64,000 nt of DNA from Neolewinella litorea (lineage in GTDB: Bacteria > Bacteroidota > Bacteroidia > Chitinophagales > Saprospiraceae), in assembly GCF_004803465.1 (NCBI RefSeq), contig NZ_SRSF01000001.1:992501-1056500 (forward strand), read 5' to 3'. Shown here piece by piece: positions 43,843 to 52,886 of the stretch. The position numbers and the translations under genes were made by a program. The notes under the pieces were generated by a model. The model searched no databases. It worked only from the letters and a program-made list of their open reading frames with translations, and had not been told where the DNA came from. How positions within the stretch are numbered: position 1 is the first letter of the stretch; every line of letters begins with the position of its first letter.

Positions 43843-45663
43843 ATGCTATACAAAGCTATACTGGCGGTACTCGCGGTAACCTGCCTCTCCGCCTGTCAGG
43901 ACTTCCTCGAACCGGAGTCCATCTCTACCTTCGACACCAACTACGTGTTCTCCAATGTCGACGACGCCCGCAAAGGGGTCAACGCCATCTACGAACCCTT
44001 CGGCGAGGATGCCTTCCGTTCCCGGCTCTCGAACAATATGACGGGCAACACCGACATCGAGCGGCAGAGCGGCTGGACGAGTTCCTCCGACCGCTACCAG
44101 ATCTGGGACCTCGAGGCCCTGTCGAGCAATAACGACCTGCGCCGCGTCTGGAACGCCGCCTATCAGGCCATCCGGGATGCCAACATCGCCATCGACGGCA
44201 TTGAAAACAGTCCCGCCCTCGCCTCCGAGGACGCGCTCACGACCCGCACCATGAACCACCTGCTGGGCGAAGCCTACACGCTGCGGGCGTACTGGTACAG
44301 CATCCTGGCTTTCTACTGGGGCGATGTGCCTTACGTCCGGGAGGCACCCAAGGCGGGCAACGACTTTTTCCTGGAAAAAACCGACCGCAACTTTATCCTC
44401 AGTGAAGTCATCCAGGACATGATCGACATCGAAGGCAGGATGCTGTGGGCGGAGGACCTGCCCTACGGGATCGAGCAGGTAAATCGCGAATACACCTTGG
44501 GCATGATCGCCCGCCTGTCGCTGCAGCGGGGAGGCTACTACCTCAAACCCGACCTGACACAGGCACGGGAAGCCGACTACCTGGACTACTACCAGATCGC
44601 AAAGAAGTACACCGAAAAGCTGATGGCCCTCAAGGACCGTCCGCTGCCCGAAGACTTCCGGCAGGTGTTTCTCAACAACGCCAAGTTCATTTCGCCGGTG
44701 AACAGCGACATCCTCTTTGAGGTGCCCTTCGCCATCGGCAACGGCGACGTGGGCTGGAACATCGGCGTCACCGTTCAGGGTGGGGCCACGGCTTCCCACG
44801 ACTACGGCTCGGGCAATAACTACATGGCCATGCCCCCGTCCTACTTTTATTCCTTCGACACGGCCGATATCCGGCGCGACGTCACCTGCGCCCTTTACAT
44901 GATCAACACCGACGGGGAGATTGAATTCGCCCGCGGCGGGATCTCCAACATCGCGCAGGGAAAATGGAGTCGCTGGGACCTGGATTCCCCCCCTGGGGCC
45001 TCCTCCGCCAAGGGGACCGGCATCAACTGGCCCATGCTGCGCTACTCCGACGTCATATTGATGCACGCCGAAGCCGAGAACGAACTGAACGGTCCTACGG
45101 CCCTGGCCCAGGAGTCGCTCAAACGGGTCCGCCGCCGCGCCTTCGACGAAGCCGACTGGGGGGAGAAGGTCGACGCCTACGTGGCCGACGTGTCCGCCGG
45201 AAAAGAGACTTTCTTTGAGGCCATCGTGAACGAACGCGCCTGGGAGTTCGGCGGGGAGATGATCCGCAAGTACGAGCTCATCCGCTGGGGCAACTACTCC
45301 GAAAAAATGGCCGAGACCGTCACTACCCTGAAGAAAATGGCCGATTCGGCCATGGAGGGCTCCGGCCAGTACGCCGAACTGCCCGACTACATCTACTGGA
45401 AGGTGGACGAGAGCGGCAACTTCGTAGTGCTCAACCCCGACACCGAGGTGGCCGCTCCGCCGGACGACACCTGGAATCGTGAACCGTGGCTCATCGCGCT
45501 TAACGACGAGGTGACCGTCTACGACGAGTGGATCCTCAAGGACTGGAGAAACTACATAGACGAAGGCCCCAAACCGGGTACCGTACGCTACATCTTCCCC
45601 GTACCGGAGGAGGCCATCACCAACAGCCAGGGCACCCTTTCCAACGACGGCTACGCATTCTGA
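43843..45663 (+). CDS. SusD/RagB-family surface glycan-binding lipoprotein
   Basis: The lid and binding partner of the SusC channel. The 606-residue product has a lipoprotein signal (MLYKAILAVLAVTCLSACQ, Cys18) followed by DFLEPESISTFDTNYVFSNVDDARKGVNAIYEPFG, the standard SusD opening. TPR-like helices follow (LLGEAYTLRAYWYSILAFYWGDVPYV), then the C-terminal MLRYSDVILMHAEAENELNG and ERAWEFGGEMIRKYELIRWG. It lies 24 bases after SusC and 34 bases before the DUF5123 lipoprotein, in one operon. Confidence 0.96.
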   Translation: MLYKAILAVLAVTCLSACQDFLEPESISTFDTNYVFSNVDDARKGVNAIYEPFGEDAFRSRLSNNMTGNTDIERQSGWTSSSDRYQIWDLEALSSNNDLRRVWNAAYQAIRDANIAIDGIENSPALASEDALTTRTMNHLLGEAYTLRAYWYSILAFYWGDVPYVREAPKAGNDFFLEKTDRNFILSEVIQDMIDIEGRMLWAEDLPYGIEQVNREYTLGMIARLSLQRGGYYLKPDLTQAREADYLDYYQIAKKYTEKLMALKDRPLPEDFRQVFLNNAKFISPVNSDILFEVPFAIGNGDVGWNIGVTVQGGATASHDYGSGNNYMAMPPSYFYSFDTADIRRDVTCALYMINTDGEIEFARGGISNIAQGKWSRWDLDSPPGASSAKGTGINWPMLRYSDVILMHAEAENELNGPTALAQESLKRVRRRAFDEADWGEKVDAYVADVSAGKETFFEAIVNERAWEFGGEMIRKYELIRWGNYSEKMAETVTTLKKMADSAMEGSGQYAELPDYIYWKVDESGNFVVLNPDTEVAAPPDDTWNREPWLIALNDEVTVYDEWILKDWRNYIDEGPKPGTVRYIFPVPEEAITNSQGTLSNDGYAF

Positions 45664-45697
45664 TCCCCCCGTCAACTCACTTATTCAAGCATTATCA

Positions 45698-47368
45698 ATG
45701 AAACAGTCCATGACAATCCTGCCCAAACTGTGCCTCATACTGCTGGGGGGCGCCCTGCTGCTCTTCGCCGGCTGTGAAAAGGAAGAATTCTTCGAAGAGA
45801 CCCGCCTTTTTCGGCCGGTCCTCAACGAGCCCCTGGAAGCCGAACTCAACACCATCATCGTCAATATGGGCAACATCCGGGAAGCCACCTCGTACACCAT
45901 CGAGGTGAGCCGCGACTCCTTCGCTTCCGTCCTTTACACGATCGAAAGCGACACCCACTACGTGGTCATCAACGAGGAAACCCTCAATGGGGAATCTCTG
46001 CTCTACGCCACCCTCTACCAGGTGCGGGCCACCGCCCACGCCGCCGAGGCGGCCTTTGACAGCCGCCCTTCCGACCTCGGCGACGTGCGCACCGAACGCT
46101 TCCCTTCCGTGCTGATCAGTCCGACCGAAGGAGACCTGCTCGATGCCCTGGCCCGGGTACGCTGGCAGGTAGCCGGAGCGCCAATTACCCACATCCGGGT
46201 GTTCCGGGGCAGCGACGAGCGGCTGACCGATCCCTTGCAGACCTTTGAAGTGGATGCCGTGGCCCAGGACACCGGAGCCTTTATCGTAAGCGGGCTCAAG
46301 GCCGAAACGGAATACCAGATCGCCATCTACAGCGGGACCGAGGGAGAAACGCTGCGGGGCTGGGACCTCTTCACCACCATCGCCAGCGCCATCGACCTCA
46401 ACGATCCCAACGTCATCAACCTGAGCAACTCGAGCAATCCCGATACCCTGGAAGCGGCCATCGCCATGGCGCAGGACGGCCAAGTCATCGTACTCCAAAA
46501 AGGATTCGTGTACAATCTGCCGAAAGAACCGCTCGACAAGTCGATCACCATCACTTCAGCCTACGGCTTCGGCAGCGTTAAAACGGTGCTCTATACCACC
46601 GGCAACTGGAACTTCGCCGAAGGAGCTACCATCGACCACGTACGCTTCATCGACGTGGAGCTGCGGGGTGAAGACATCGGCGGCGACTACGTGTTCAACC
46701 CCAAGCTGGACACGCGAACGGTAGTGAACGAACTGACCTTCGAGAACTGCATCATCAATCATTTCCGGGGAATCATCCGCATCCGCAACCAGATGTTCGT
46801 GAGCAATTTCACCATCAACAACTCGCTGGTCCACCACATCGGAGGCTACGGTATCCTCACCGCCGATACCGACGGGGTGGGCAACGCCGCCTTCGACAAC
46901 ATCACGCTGACCAACAGCACCTTTTCCAAGGTCCACGTATTCATGCAATCCCGGCAGAACGCCCAAAGCATCACCATCGACAACTGCACCCTCAACGAAG
47001 TAGGTGACCCCGACGGCATCATCTTCCGCTGGCGCGGCGAGGAAGGTCTCCTCAGCAACGTCCTCGACGGCATTACCATCACCAATACCATCTGGGGTCC
47101 AGCCTGGGACGAGGGAGAAACCGGAAACACCGCCGTGCGCGGCATCTACGACGGGCTGGAGAATACCAACTTCAACGTCGTGAATACTTACGGTACCGCC
47201 GATTTTGCCTTCACCGCCGGCTCGGAGATACCGGGCTTCCCCAGCCTGGTTTACAGCGGAACCGCCGATGAACTCTGGGTGGCACCGGATCAACTGAATT
47301 TTAACTTCCAGGACAGTGGGTTTGCCGGAATCCGGGACAGCGGCGACCCCCGCTGGCGCCCCTTCTGA
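45698..47368 (+). CDS. DUF5123 / DUF4957 beta-helix surface lipoprotein
   Basis: A 556-residue lipoprotein (signal ending LLFAGCEKEE, Cys26), placed where SusE/SusF-like glycan binders occur. Residues 35-225 look like two fibronectin type III-like modules (TSYTIEVSRDSFASVLYTIE; RVRWQVAGAPITHIRVF). From about 235 comes a pectate-lyase-like right-handed beta-helix (NLSNSSNPDTLEAAIAMAQDGQVIVLQKG, NELTFENCIINHFRGIIRIRN, NITLTNSTFSKVHVF), and the end is the DUF5123 tail FNFQDSGFAGIRDSGDPRWRP. The helix lacks an obvious lyase active site, so I read it as a pectin-binding surface protein. A terminator follows. Confidence 0.85.
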   Translation: MKQSMTILPKLCLILLGGALLLFAGCEKEEFFEETRLFRPVLNEPLEAELNTIIVNMGNIREATSYTIEVSRDSFASVLYTIESDTHYVVINEETLNGESLLYATLYQVRATAHAAEAAFDSRPSDLGDVRTERFPSVLISPTEGDLLDALARVRWQVAGAPITHIRVFRGSDERLTDPLQTFEVDAVAQDTGAFIVSGLKAETEYQIAIYSGTEGETLRGWDLFTTIASAIDLNDPNVINLSNSSNPDTLEAAIAMAQDGQVIVLQKGFVYNLPKEPLDKSITITSAYGFGSVKTVLYTTGNWNFAEGATIDHVRFIDVELRGEDIGGDYVFNPKLDTRTVVNELTFENCIINHFRGIIRIRNQMFVSNFTINNSLVHHIGGYGILTADTDGVGNAAFDNITLTNSTFSKVHVFMQSRQNAQSITIDNCTLNEVGDPDGIIFRWRGEEGLLSNVLDGITITNTIWGPAWDEGETGNTAVRGIYDGLENTNFNVVNTYGTADFAFTAGSEIPGFPSLVYSGTADELWVAPDQLNFNFQDSGFAGIRDSGDPRWRPF

Positions 47369-47409
47369 GGCCATCCCTGTTTGATTTCTTATTCGCATCC
47401 ATTCCAACT

Positions 47410-47442
47410 GAAGCGCCCGGATATTCCGGGCGCTTCCTGTTT
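47410..47442 (+). terminator. Terminator of the GH43-to-DUF5123 operon
   Basis: A perfect 12-bp stem (GAAGCGCCCGGA / TCCGGGCGCTTC) with a three-base TAT loop, followed by a short CTGTTT. It begins 41 bases after the DUF5123 stop. It could also stop transcription coming from the convergent esterase gene. The 157 bases after it, up to 47599, show no gene. Confidence 0.8.
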
Positions 47443-47599
47443 ACGGCCTGGGCAGCAACTCCCAATTTTAGGCCACCCCAGCCTGCTGGGAACCGGAATG
47501 AATTCCCCCGCCACCCGGCGCCGGATAGAAATGAGTGGCGTGTACCCTCGGAACCGCTCAGACCGCTCCGGGGTTACAGGACAGAGCCGCCAGCGTCGG

Positions 47600-48550
47600 T
47601 CAGGGGAAGACGCGCTTCAGAAACTGCACCGTCAATTCCAGCGTCGGCTCGAACCACGGATCCAGTAGCCAGAAGGCGTGGGGGGAATCCGGGAAGGTGT
47701 GATCCTCGTGGTAAATACCCTGCTCGTCCAGCATCCTAAACAGGTCGTCACGGCCTGCGTGGAAGCGGGGATAGGAGCTGTTGACGAACAGGAAGGGCGG
47801 CGCGTGCCGATCCACGTACTCCAGCGGCGAAGCCTCCCGCCAGCGGTCCTGGTGTACGGCATAGTCTCCCAGCCAGGCGTTGGCTGAACGCCCGGTCCAC
47901 TCGGGTTCCGCCTCCGGGTGCACGAAGGATACAATGCCGTCGATGTTCAGCACGGCCTGAACCTGCGCGGAATGACCCTGCCACGGTCCGAGGGTATCGT
48001 ACAGGCTCCGCTCCGCCGTAACGCCCAGCAGCGAAGCCAGGTGAGCCCCGGCCGAGGCGCCGTACACGGCGATACGATTGCTGTCGATCCCGTATTCCGT
48101 GGCGTGGGCGCGCATCCAACGCAGGGCCTGCTTCAGGTCCTTCACGCCCGAAGGATACGGGGCTTCCGCGCTCAGGCGATATTCCGGGGTGACGGTAACG
48201 TAGCCGCGGTCGGCCAGTTGCTGGGCCATGGGGATCTGGTTTTCCTTCGACCCGGTGGTCCATCCGCCCCCGTGGATTAGCAGCACGCCCGGTCGGGGAC
48301 CACGCTCCTCCAACCGTCGAAAAACGTCGAGGTAAAGTTGCCGGCCGTTCTCTACACTGGTATATACCAGGTTAGTATCGGCGAGCACGCCCGCCGGCAA
48401 GCGGGGGTATACGGGGCGCACCTCCGGATGGCTGCGGCGGATCTTCTCGTAGGAGGAATGAATGGAGTAAGTAGTATCCCGCGGGTGGTAGTCCGATTGG
48501 GCCAGGAGTCCGCCGGACACCAAAAGCGGGAGTAAAAAGTATGCCTTCAT
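47600..48550 (-). CDS. Secreted alpha/beta-hydrolase carbohydrate esterase (BD-FAE-like)
   Basis: A 316-residue exported esterase. The ATG at 48550 gives signal peptide MKAYFLLPLLVSGGLLAQ; the frame stays open upstream for about 200 codons, but that part is out of frame with, and overlaps, the next gene. The oxyanion block is PGVLLIHGGGWTTGSKEN, the nucleophile serine is in IAVYGASAGAHLASLLG, and the catalytic His is in HTFPDSPHAFWLLDP. It resembles the acetylxylan/feruloyl esterase-like hydrolases and should remove acetyl groups from pectin or its side chains. It is the last gene of the minus-strand arm. Confidence 0.88.
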   Translation of the reverse strand: MKAYFLLPLLVSGGLLAQSDYHPRDTTYSIHSSYEKIRRSHPEVRPVYPRLPAGVLADTNLVYTSVENGRQLYLDVFRRLEERGPRPGVLLIHGGGWTTGSKENQIPMAQQLADRGYVTVTPEYRLSAEAPYPSGVKDLKQALRWMRAHATEYGIDSNRIAVYGASAGAHLASLLGVTAERSLYDTLGPWQGHSAQVQAVLNIDGIVSFVHPEAEPEWTGRSANAWLGDYAVHQDRWREASPLEYVDRHAPPFLFVNSSYPRFHAGRDDLFRMLDEQGIYHEDHTFPDSPHAFWLLDPWFEPTLELTVQFLKRVFP

Positions 48551-48619
48551 AAACCGGATACTATTGCGTTTCCAAAATGCCCGGCACCTGCGACCCCGCC
48601 CCTTCAGGGAACAACTGGC

Positions 48620-48636
48620 GGCGCGGACGCGGGTGC
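48620..48636 (-). repeat. Dispersed 17-bp motif, copy 3 (exact)
   Basis: GGCGCGGACGCGGGTGC on the plus strand, identical to the copy before eboE. It lies in the 94-base gap between the two esterase genes, about 70 bases upstream of the downstream one. Confidence 0.7.
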
Positions 48637-48644
48637 CGGGGGCC

Positions 48645-49541
48645 TTACAGGATGCGGAGCCAGTTGGTAAAGCGCTCCATCCAGTCGTCCGGAGTAGTCG
48701 GGTTGCGCAGTCCGAAACCGTGGCCGCCGGAGGGATAGAGGTGCATTTCCACGGGTACTTCGTTTCGCAGGCAGTTCTCGTAGAAGCGGAGGCTGTTCTG
48801 TACAGGAACGGCGCGGTCGTCGGCGGCGTGGACGAGAAAGGCGGGCGGCGTCTGCGGACCCACCTGCTCGTCGGCGCTGAACAGGTGCACCTGTGCTTCA
48901 CCGGGCAGATCGCCAATGAGGTTGCGGCGCGAGCCGGTGTGGGTGATGGTGGAATCAAAGGAGACGACGGGGTACAACAAGGCGACGAAATCGGGCCGCA
49001 CGGAGGTGGTGTCCGTCTCATTCGGATCGGCCGGCAGCGAAAAGCGCGTGGCGGCGGTGGCGGCCAGGTGGCCACCGGCCGAGAAACCCATGATCCCGAT
49101 TTGGTGTGGATCAACCCCGTAAGCAGCAGCATTCTGGCGTACCGTACGAATGGCCTGTTGCGCATCCATCAGCGGGGCGAGCGATTTATCTACGTTCGTC
49201 GCGTCCTGGGGAATCCGGTACTTGAGCACGAAAGCCGTGATGCTGTCTGCGGCCAACCGTTCGGCCACCCACACCCCTTCCTTGTCGTAGGCGAGGCGGG
49301 CGTAGCCTCCCCCCGGACAGATGATCACCGCCCGGCCGTTGGGGTGCGCGGGTCGGTAGGCGGTCAGTTCCGGCACGGCCACCTTGCTGATGGCCCGCCC
49401 GCCGGAGGGGCGCTGCTCGGTCGTCTCCGGGTCGGGCACCGGCCGGGAATTGGGAACTTCTCCGGGGTAAAGGGGCCGGGTTTCCTGTGCCAATACCGGA
49501 GCAGTCGAGAAAAATAGGGCCAGGAGTAGCAGATGGTACAT
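48645..49541 (-). CDS. Secreted alpha/beta-hydrolase esterase (acetyl-esterase type)
   Basis: A 298-residue exported hydrolase with signal peptide MYHLLLLALFFSTAPVLAQ. Motifs are AVIICPGGGYARLAYDKEG (oxyanion hole), the nucleophile in IGIMGFSAGGHLAATAA, the acid Asp in PAFLVHAADDRAVPVQNS, and the C-terminal histidine in YPSGGHGFGLRNP. The GGGY variant marks the group with acetylxylan-esterase-like members rather than the HGGGW group of its neighbour. It follows uxaB with a 4-base gap and should remove O-acetyl groups from pectic or xylan-type oligosaccharides. Confidence 0.9.
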   Translation of the reverse strand: MYHLLLLALFFSTAPVLAQETRPLYPGEVPNSRPVPDPETTEQRPSGGRAISKVAVPELTAYRPAHPNGRAVIICPGGGYARLAYDKEGVWVAERLAADSITAFVLKYRIPQDATNVDKSLAPLMDAQQAIRTVRQNAAAYGVDPHQIGIMGFSAGGHLAATAATRFSLPADPNETDTTSVRPDFVALLYPVVSFDSTITHTGSRRNLIGDLPGEAQVHLFSADEQVGPQTPPAFLVHAADDRAVPVQNSLRFYENCLRNEVPVEMHLYPSGGHGFGLRNPTTPDDWMERFTNWLRIL

Positions 49542-49545
49542 GAGA

Positions 49546-51003
49546 TCAGCTTTTCAGGGTTTGCTTAACGGCGCACGCCATGCCCTCGCGCCCAATGCGC
49601 TGCAGGGCGCCGGAGAGTTCGGCGGCGAGTTCACCGTGATCGGACAAATCGCGCCCCCAGGCGCGCTCCCAGCCCAACACGCGGGCCGCCAGTAGGTCCG
49701 CACCCTCCGCGGCGCCGTAGTCCTCCCAGGCCTGGCCGAGAAAATCTATGGCCCAGTCGTCGTCGTTCAGCGGGATCGGTTCGCCGTGCAAATCTCCCCG
49801 GTAAAATCGGACCAGAGCGGCGAGCGCCAGCACCATCCGGGCCGGCGGCGCTCCGCGCTGGTCCAGGTAGGCCAGCAGCGACGGCAGCACCCGTTCCCGG
49901 AACTTCGAGACGGAATTCAGCGAGATGCTCAGCAGGCGATGGTGGATGAAGGGGTTGCGGAAGCGGTCCAGGATATCATCGGCAAAGGCCTCCAGGTCCA
50001 CCCCGGGCAAGTCGAGAACGGGAATGACCTCTTCGAAGAGTAATTCCCGCACAAAAGCGCCTGTAGTCGCATCCTCCACGGTTTCGCGCACCGTTTCCTT
50101 GCCGCTGAGGTAGCCCACCGGCACCATGGCGGTGTGGGCTCCGTTGAGGATAGCCACCTTGCTGCGGCGGTAGGGGGTGAGATCGTCGGTAAAAATGATG
50201 TTCAGCCCAATGCGGTCGAGGGGCAGTTCCTCCCGTACCGCCGCGGGTGCCTCGATGGCCAGCAGGTGGTAGGGCTCACCCTGGGTGACGGCCGCGTCCT
50301 CGTAGCCGATCTGTTCCCACACTTCCGTCCGTTCCTTTTTCCCTACTCCGGGCACGATGCGGTCGACCAGCGTGTTGCAAAAAGTGCAATGTTGGCGGAT
50401 CCATTCGGCGAAGGCGGGTTCCAGGTTCCAGTGGGCGGCGTAGCGCAGCACGATGCCGCGCAGGACGGCTCCGTTGTCAACGAGGAGTTCCATGGGCAGC
50501 ACGATGCACCCGCGCTCGCCGTCTCCGGAAAAGTGCTGAAACCGCCGGTGGAGCCAGGCGGTCAGTTTGCCGGGAAATTCGTCGGGTGGCCCGTTCGTGC
50601 CGGGTCGATCGCTTTCGGAAAACCGGACGCCGGCTTCGGTGGTATTGGAGATGATGTAGCGCAGTTCCGGTTGTTCGGCCGACCGCAGGAAGGTATCCCA
50701 GTCGACGTCCATACTGATGACGCGGCTGATGTTGGTGATCAGGGCGGCGCGGTCGACCGTCTTCCCCTGACGGATGCCGCGGGTCAACACGTGGTAGAGT
50801 CCATCCTGGGCCTGCCAGTCGGAATAGATCTGCCGGTCGGAATTGTTGGCCACCAGCACGCCCAGCGCGGCGGATTGCTTCTGATTAAATTCGTGCAGTA
50901 TCCAGTCGGCAAAGCCGCGCAGGAAGTTGCCGCCGCCAAACTGGAGTACGCGTTCGGGTGGTGGGGCGTCGACGTTGGCGGTGGTACGGTTGAGTGCTTG
51001 CAT
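49546..51003 (-). CDS. uxaB: Tagaturonate reductase
   Basis: Reduces D-tagaturonate to D-altronate with NADH in cytosolic galacturonate breakdown. The 485 residues are of the mannitol dehydrogenase family: the Rossmann motif is RVLQFGGGNFLRGFADWILHE, the substrate part is ELRYIISNTTEAGVRFSESD, and the signature lysine block is SKVAILNGAHTAMVPVGYLSGKET. These features separate UxaB from fructuronate reductase (UxuB). It follows uxaA by 39 bases. The isomerase UxaC, which makes tagaturonate, is not in the window. Confidence 0.94.
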   Translation of the reverse strand: MQALNRTTANVDAPPPERVLQFGGGNFLRGFADWILHEFNQKQSAALGVLVANNSDRQIYSDWQAQDGLYHVLTRGIRQGKTVDRAALITNISRVISMDVDWDTFLRSAEQPELRYIISNTTEAGVRFSESDRPGTNGPPDEFPGKLTAWLHRRFQHFSGDGERGCIVLPMELLVDNGAVLRGIVLRYAAHWNLEPAFAEWIRQHCTFCNTLVDRIVPGVGKKERTEVWEQIGYEDAAVTQGEPYHLLAIEAPAAVREELPLDRIGLNIIFTDDLTPYRRSKVAILNGAHTAMVPVGYLSGKETVRETVEDATTGAFVRELLFEEVIPVLDLPGVDLEAFADDILDRFRNPFIHHRLLSISLNSVSKFRERVLPSLLAYLDQRGAPPARMVLALAALVRFYRGDLHGEPIPLNDDDWAIDFLGQAWEDYGAAEGADLLAARVLGWERAWGRDLSDHGELAAELSGALQRIGREGMACAVKQTLKS

Positions 51004-51042
51004 TAGACGTGTGGGGTGTTTCAGAGGGGCGCGTGCTCTGGT

Positions 51043-52695
51043 TCAAAGGGATACCCCGCGTTTCCAGGGGATGAAATCGTCCTGCCCTAATTGCTCGGCG
51101 CGGGTGAGTTGGTGGCCGCCGGCGACGCGGATGAGCAGTTCCAGCAGCTCTTCGCCTTTGGACCGGATCGAGTCCTGCCCGGAGATCACGGTACCGGCGT
51201 CGATGTCGATGATGTCGGCCATCCGTCGGGCGAGTGCGGTGTTGCTGGCCATCTTGACGGTGGGTGCGATGGGGTTGCCGGTGGGCGTGCCCAGTCCGGT
51301 GGTGAATACGATCAGGTTGGCGCCGGAACCGGCCAGGCCCGTAGTGCTTTCCACGTCGTTGCCGGGGGTGCAGAGCAGGTTGAGGCCCGGGCGGGTGGCC
51401 GGCTCGGTGTAGTCGAGCACGTCCACGACCGGGGAGGTGCCCCCTTTCTTGGCGGCTCCGGCCGACTTCATGGCGTCGGTGATCAGTCCGTCCCGGATGT
51501 TACCCGGGGAGGGATTCATGGAGAAGGCCGAGCCCACCGCCTCCGCCCGCTGGCTGTAGCTGCGCATGAGGTGGGCGAACTTCAGGGCGCTTTCTTCCGT
51601 GACGCAGCGGTTCACGAGTTCCTGTTCCACGCCGTTCAGTTCCGGAAACTCCGACAGGATGGCTTTTCCGCCGAGCGTCACGAGCAGGTCGGACGCGTAG
51701 CCCAGGGCTGGGTTTGCGGAAATACCCGAGAAGCCGTCCGAGCCTCCGCACTCCAGTCCGAGCGTCAGGTGCTCCAGTCCGGCGGGCCGGCGCTGCACCT
51801 GGTTGGCCTGCATCAGCCCCGCGAAGGTGACCTTTACCGCCTCGGCGATGAAGTCGCGCTCTGACTTGCTGCCCTGCTGCTCAAGCACGTAAAGCGGCTT
51901 GGTAAAGGCCGGGGTCCGGCTCGCGAGTGCTTCCTGCAACAGGCTTACCTGCGCATTCTGGCAGCCCAGACTCAGGACGGTCCCGCCGGCCACGTTCGGG
52001 TTGCTCAGGTAGCCGGCCAGGAGGCGGCAGAGGGCCTCGGAATCCTGCCGGATACCGCCGCAGCCGCCCTGGTGGGTGAGAAACTTGATACCGTCGACGT
52101 TGGGGAAGACGCGGTTGTGTTGCAAGTCCGTACCGGAGCGCAGGATCTCCGTGGCCATAATCTCCTCCGCCCCCCGGCCCTGCCGGTATTTGGCGATGAG
52201 AGCGTCCACGTCCACCGTGAAGGCGCGGTCGGTCACGTAGCCCAGCTTTTCGAGCATGGCCGACTGGATGACCTCGATGTTGCGGTTCTCGCAGAAGACC
52301 AGCGGGATCACCAGCCAGTAATTGCGGGTACCCACGGATCCGTCGGCGCGGTGGTAGCCGTCGAAGGTGCGGCCCGCAAAGGCGGAGACGTCCGGCGCGT
52401 CCCAGTCCGTGCTCCGTCGCCCCACCGTGTATTCGCTGCTGGCGTGCACCACGTTCTCGGTGCTGATGCACGTACCCCGGGGCACGGGGCGCAGGGTCCG
52501 GCCCACAATGACGCCGTACATGGTGATGAGCTCACCTTCGACGAAGTCGCGCTCGGCGAATTTGTGTTTGGTAGGGACATCCTCCAGGAACGGCAGGGTC
52601 CCCCCGTCGGGCAGATCGATCTCTTCCCCGGCGCGGAAATCGCGGAGGGCAACGATCACGTTGTCGGCGGGATGAATTTTCAGCGCTTCGGTCAT
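51043..52695 (-). CDS. uxaA: Altronate dehydratase
   Basis: Dehydrates D-altronate to 2-keto-3-deoxygluconate, using iron. The 550 residues contain the N-terminal SAF domain (to about residue 95: ALKIHPADNVIVALRDFRAGEEID...VGRTLRPVPRGTCIS) and the large C-terminal domain with FDGYHRADGSVGTRNYWLVIP, THQGGCGGI, LTLGLECGGSDGFSGISANPALGY and the C-terminal iron-site region. Both domains in one chain is the normal UxaA form. The ATG at 52695 opens the reading frame. It is between CE12 and uxaB in the minus-strand arm. Confidence 0.95.
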   Translation of the reverse strand: MTEALKIHPADNVIVALRDFRAGEEIDLPDGGTLPFLEDVPTKHKFAERDFVEGELITMYGVIVGRTLRPVPRGTCISTENVVHASSEYTVGRRSTDWDAPDVSAFAGRTFDGYHRADGSVGTRNYWLVIPLVFCENRNIEVIQSAMLEKLGYVTDRAFTVDVDALIAKYRQGRGAEEIMATEILRSGTDLQHNRVFPNVDGIKFLTHQGGCGGIRQDSEALCRLLAGYLSNPNVAGGTVLSLGCQNAQVSLLQEALASRTPAFTKPLYVLEQQGSKSERDFIAEAVKVTFAGLMQANQVQRRPAGLEHLTLGLECGGSDGFSGISANPALGYASDLLVTLGGKAILSEFPELNGVEQELVNRCVTEESALKFAHLMRSYSQRAEAVGSAFSMNPSPGNIRDGLITDAMKSAGAAKKGGTSPVVDVLDYTEPATRPGLNLLCTPGNDVESTTGLAGSGANLIVFTTGLGTPTGNPIAPTVKMASNTALARRMADIIDIDAGTVISGQDSIRSKGEELLELLIRVAGGHQLTRAEQLGQDDFIPWKRGVSL

Positions 52696-52886
52696 GGGCG
52701 TTTAATTTAAGCGATTCGCGGAAGATAGGAGTACGGCCACCGTTACCGGGTCGATAAACCGATTCGTTCGGCGTACTGCCGGGGAGCTTGCCGATGCATC
52801 TCCTTGGCGGCGTGCGCGGGTGCCGTAGCCGGCAAACATGCTGGGTCGCGAGGTTTCGACACCCAAGGTTGGTCGGTTCCCTTTCA
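52696..52886. other. Intergenic gap between uxaA and CE12, with a degenerate motif
   Basis: This 191-base gap is the longest inside the minus-strand arm and may hold a promoter for uxaA, uxaB and the esterases. Near 52807-52823 a degenerate relative of the 17-bp motif (GCGGCGTGCGCGGGTGC, 13 of 17) appears in the same orientation as the copies before other minus-strand genes. No gene or clear hairpin is visible. Confidence 0.4.

Noticed and set aside
43846-45675. A 609-codon frame antisense to SusD
   Set aside because: Val/Gly/His-rich translation typical of the reverse strand of GC-rich genes; SusD on the other strand is unambiguous.
48551-49165. A 205-residue N-terminal extension of the esterase ending at 47600
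   Set aside because: It lies within the upstream esterase gene in a different frame, is Pro/Ser/Arg-rich, and a perfect signal peptide begins at 48550.
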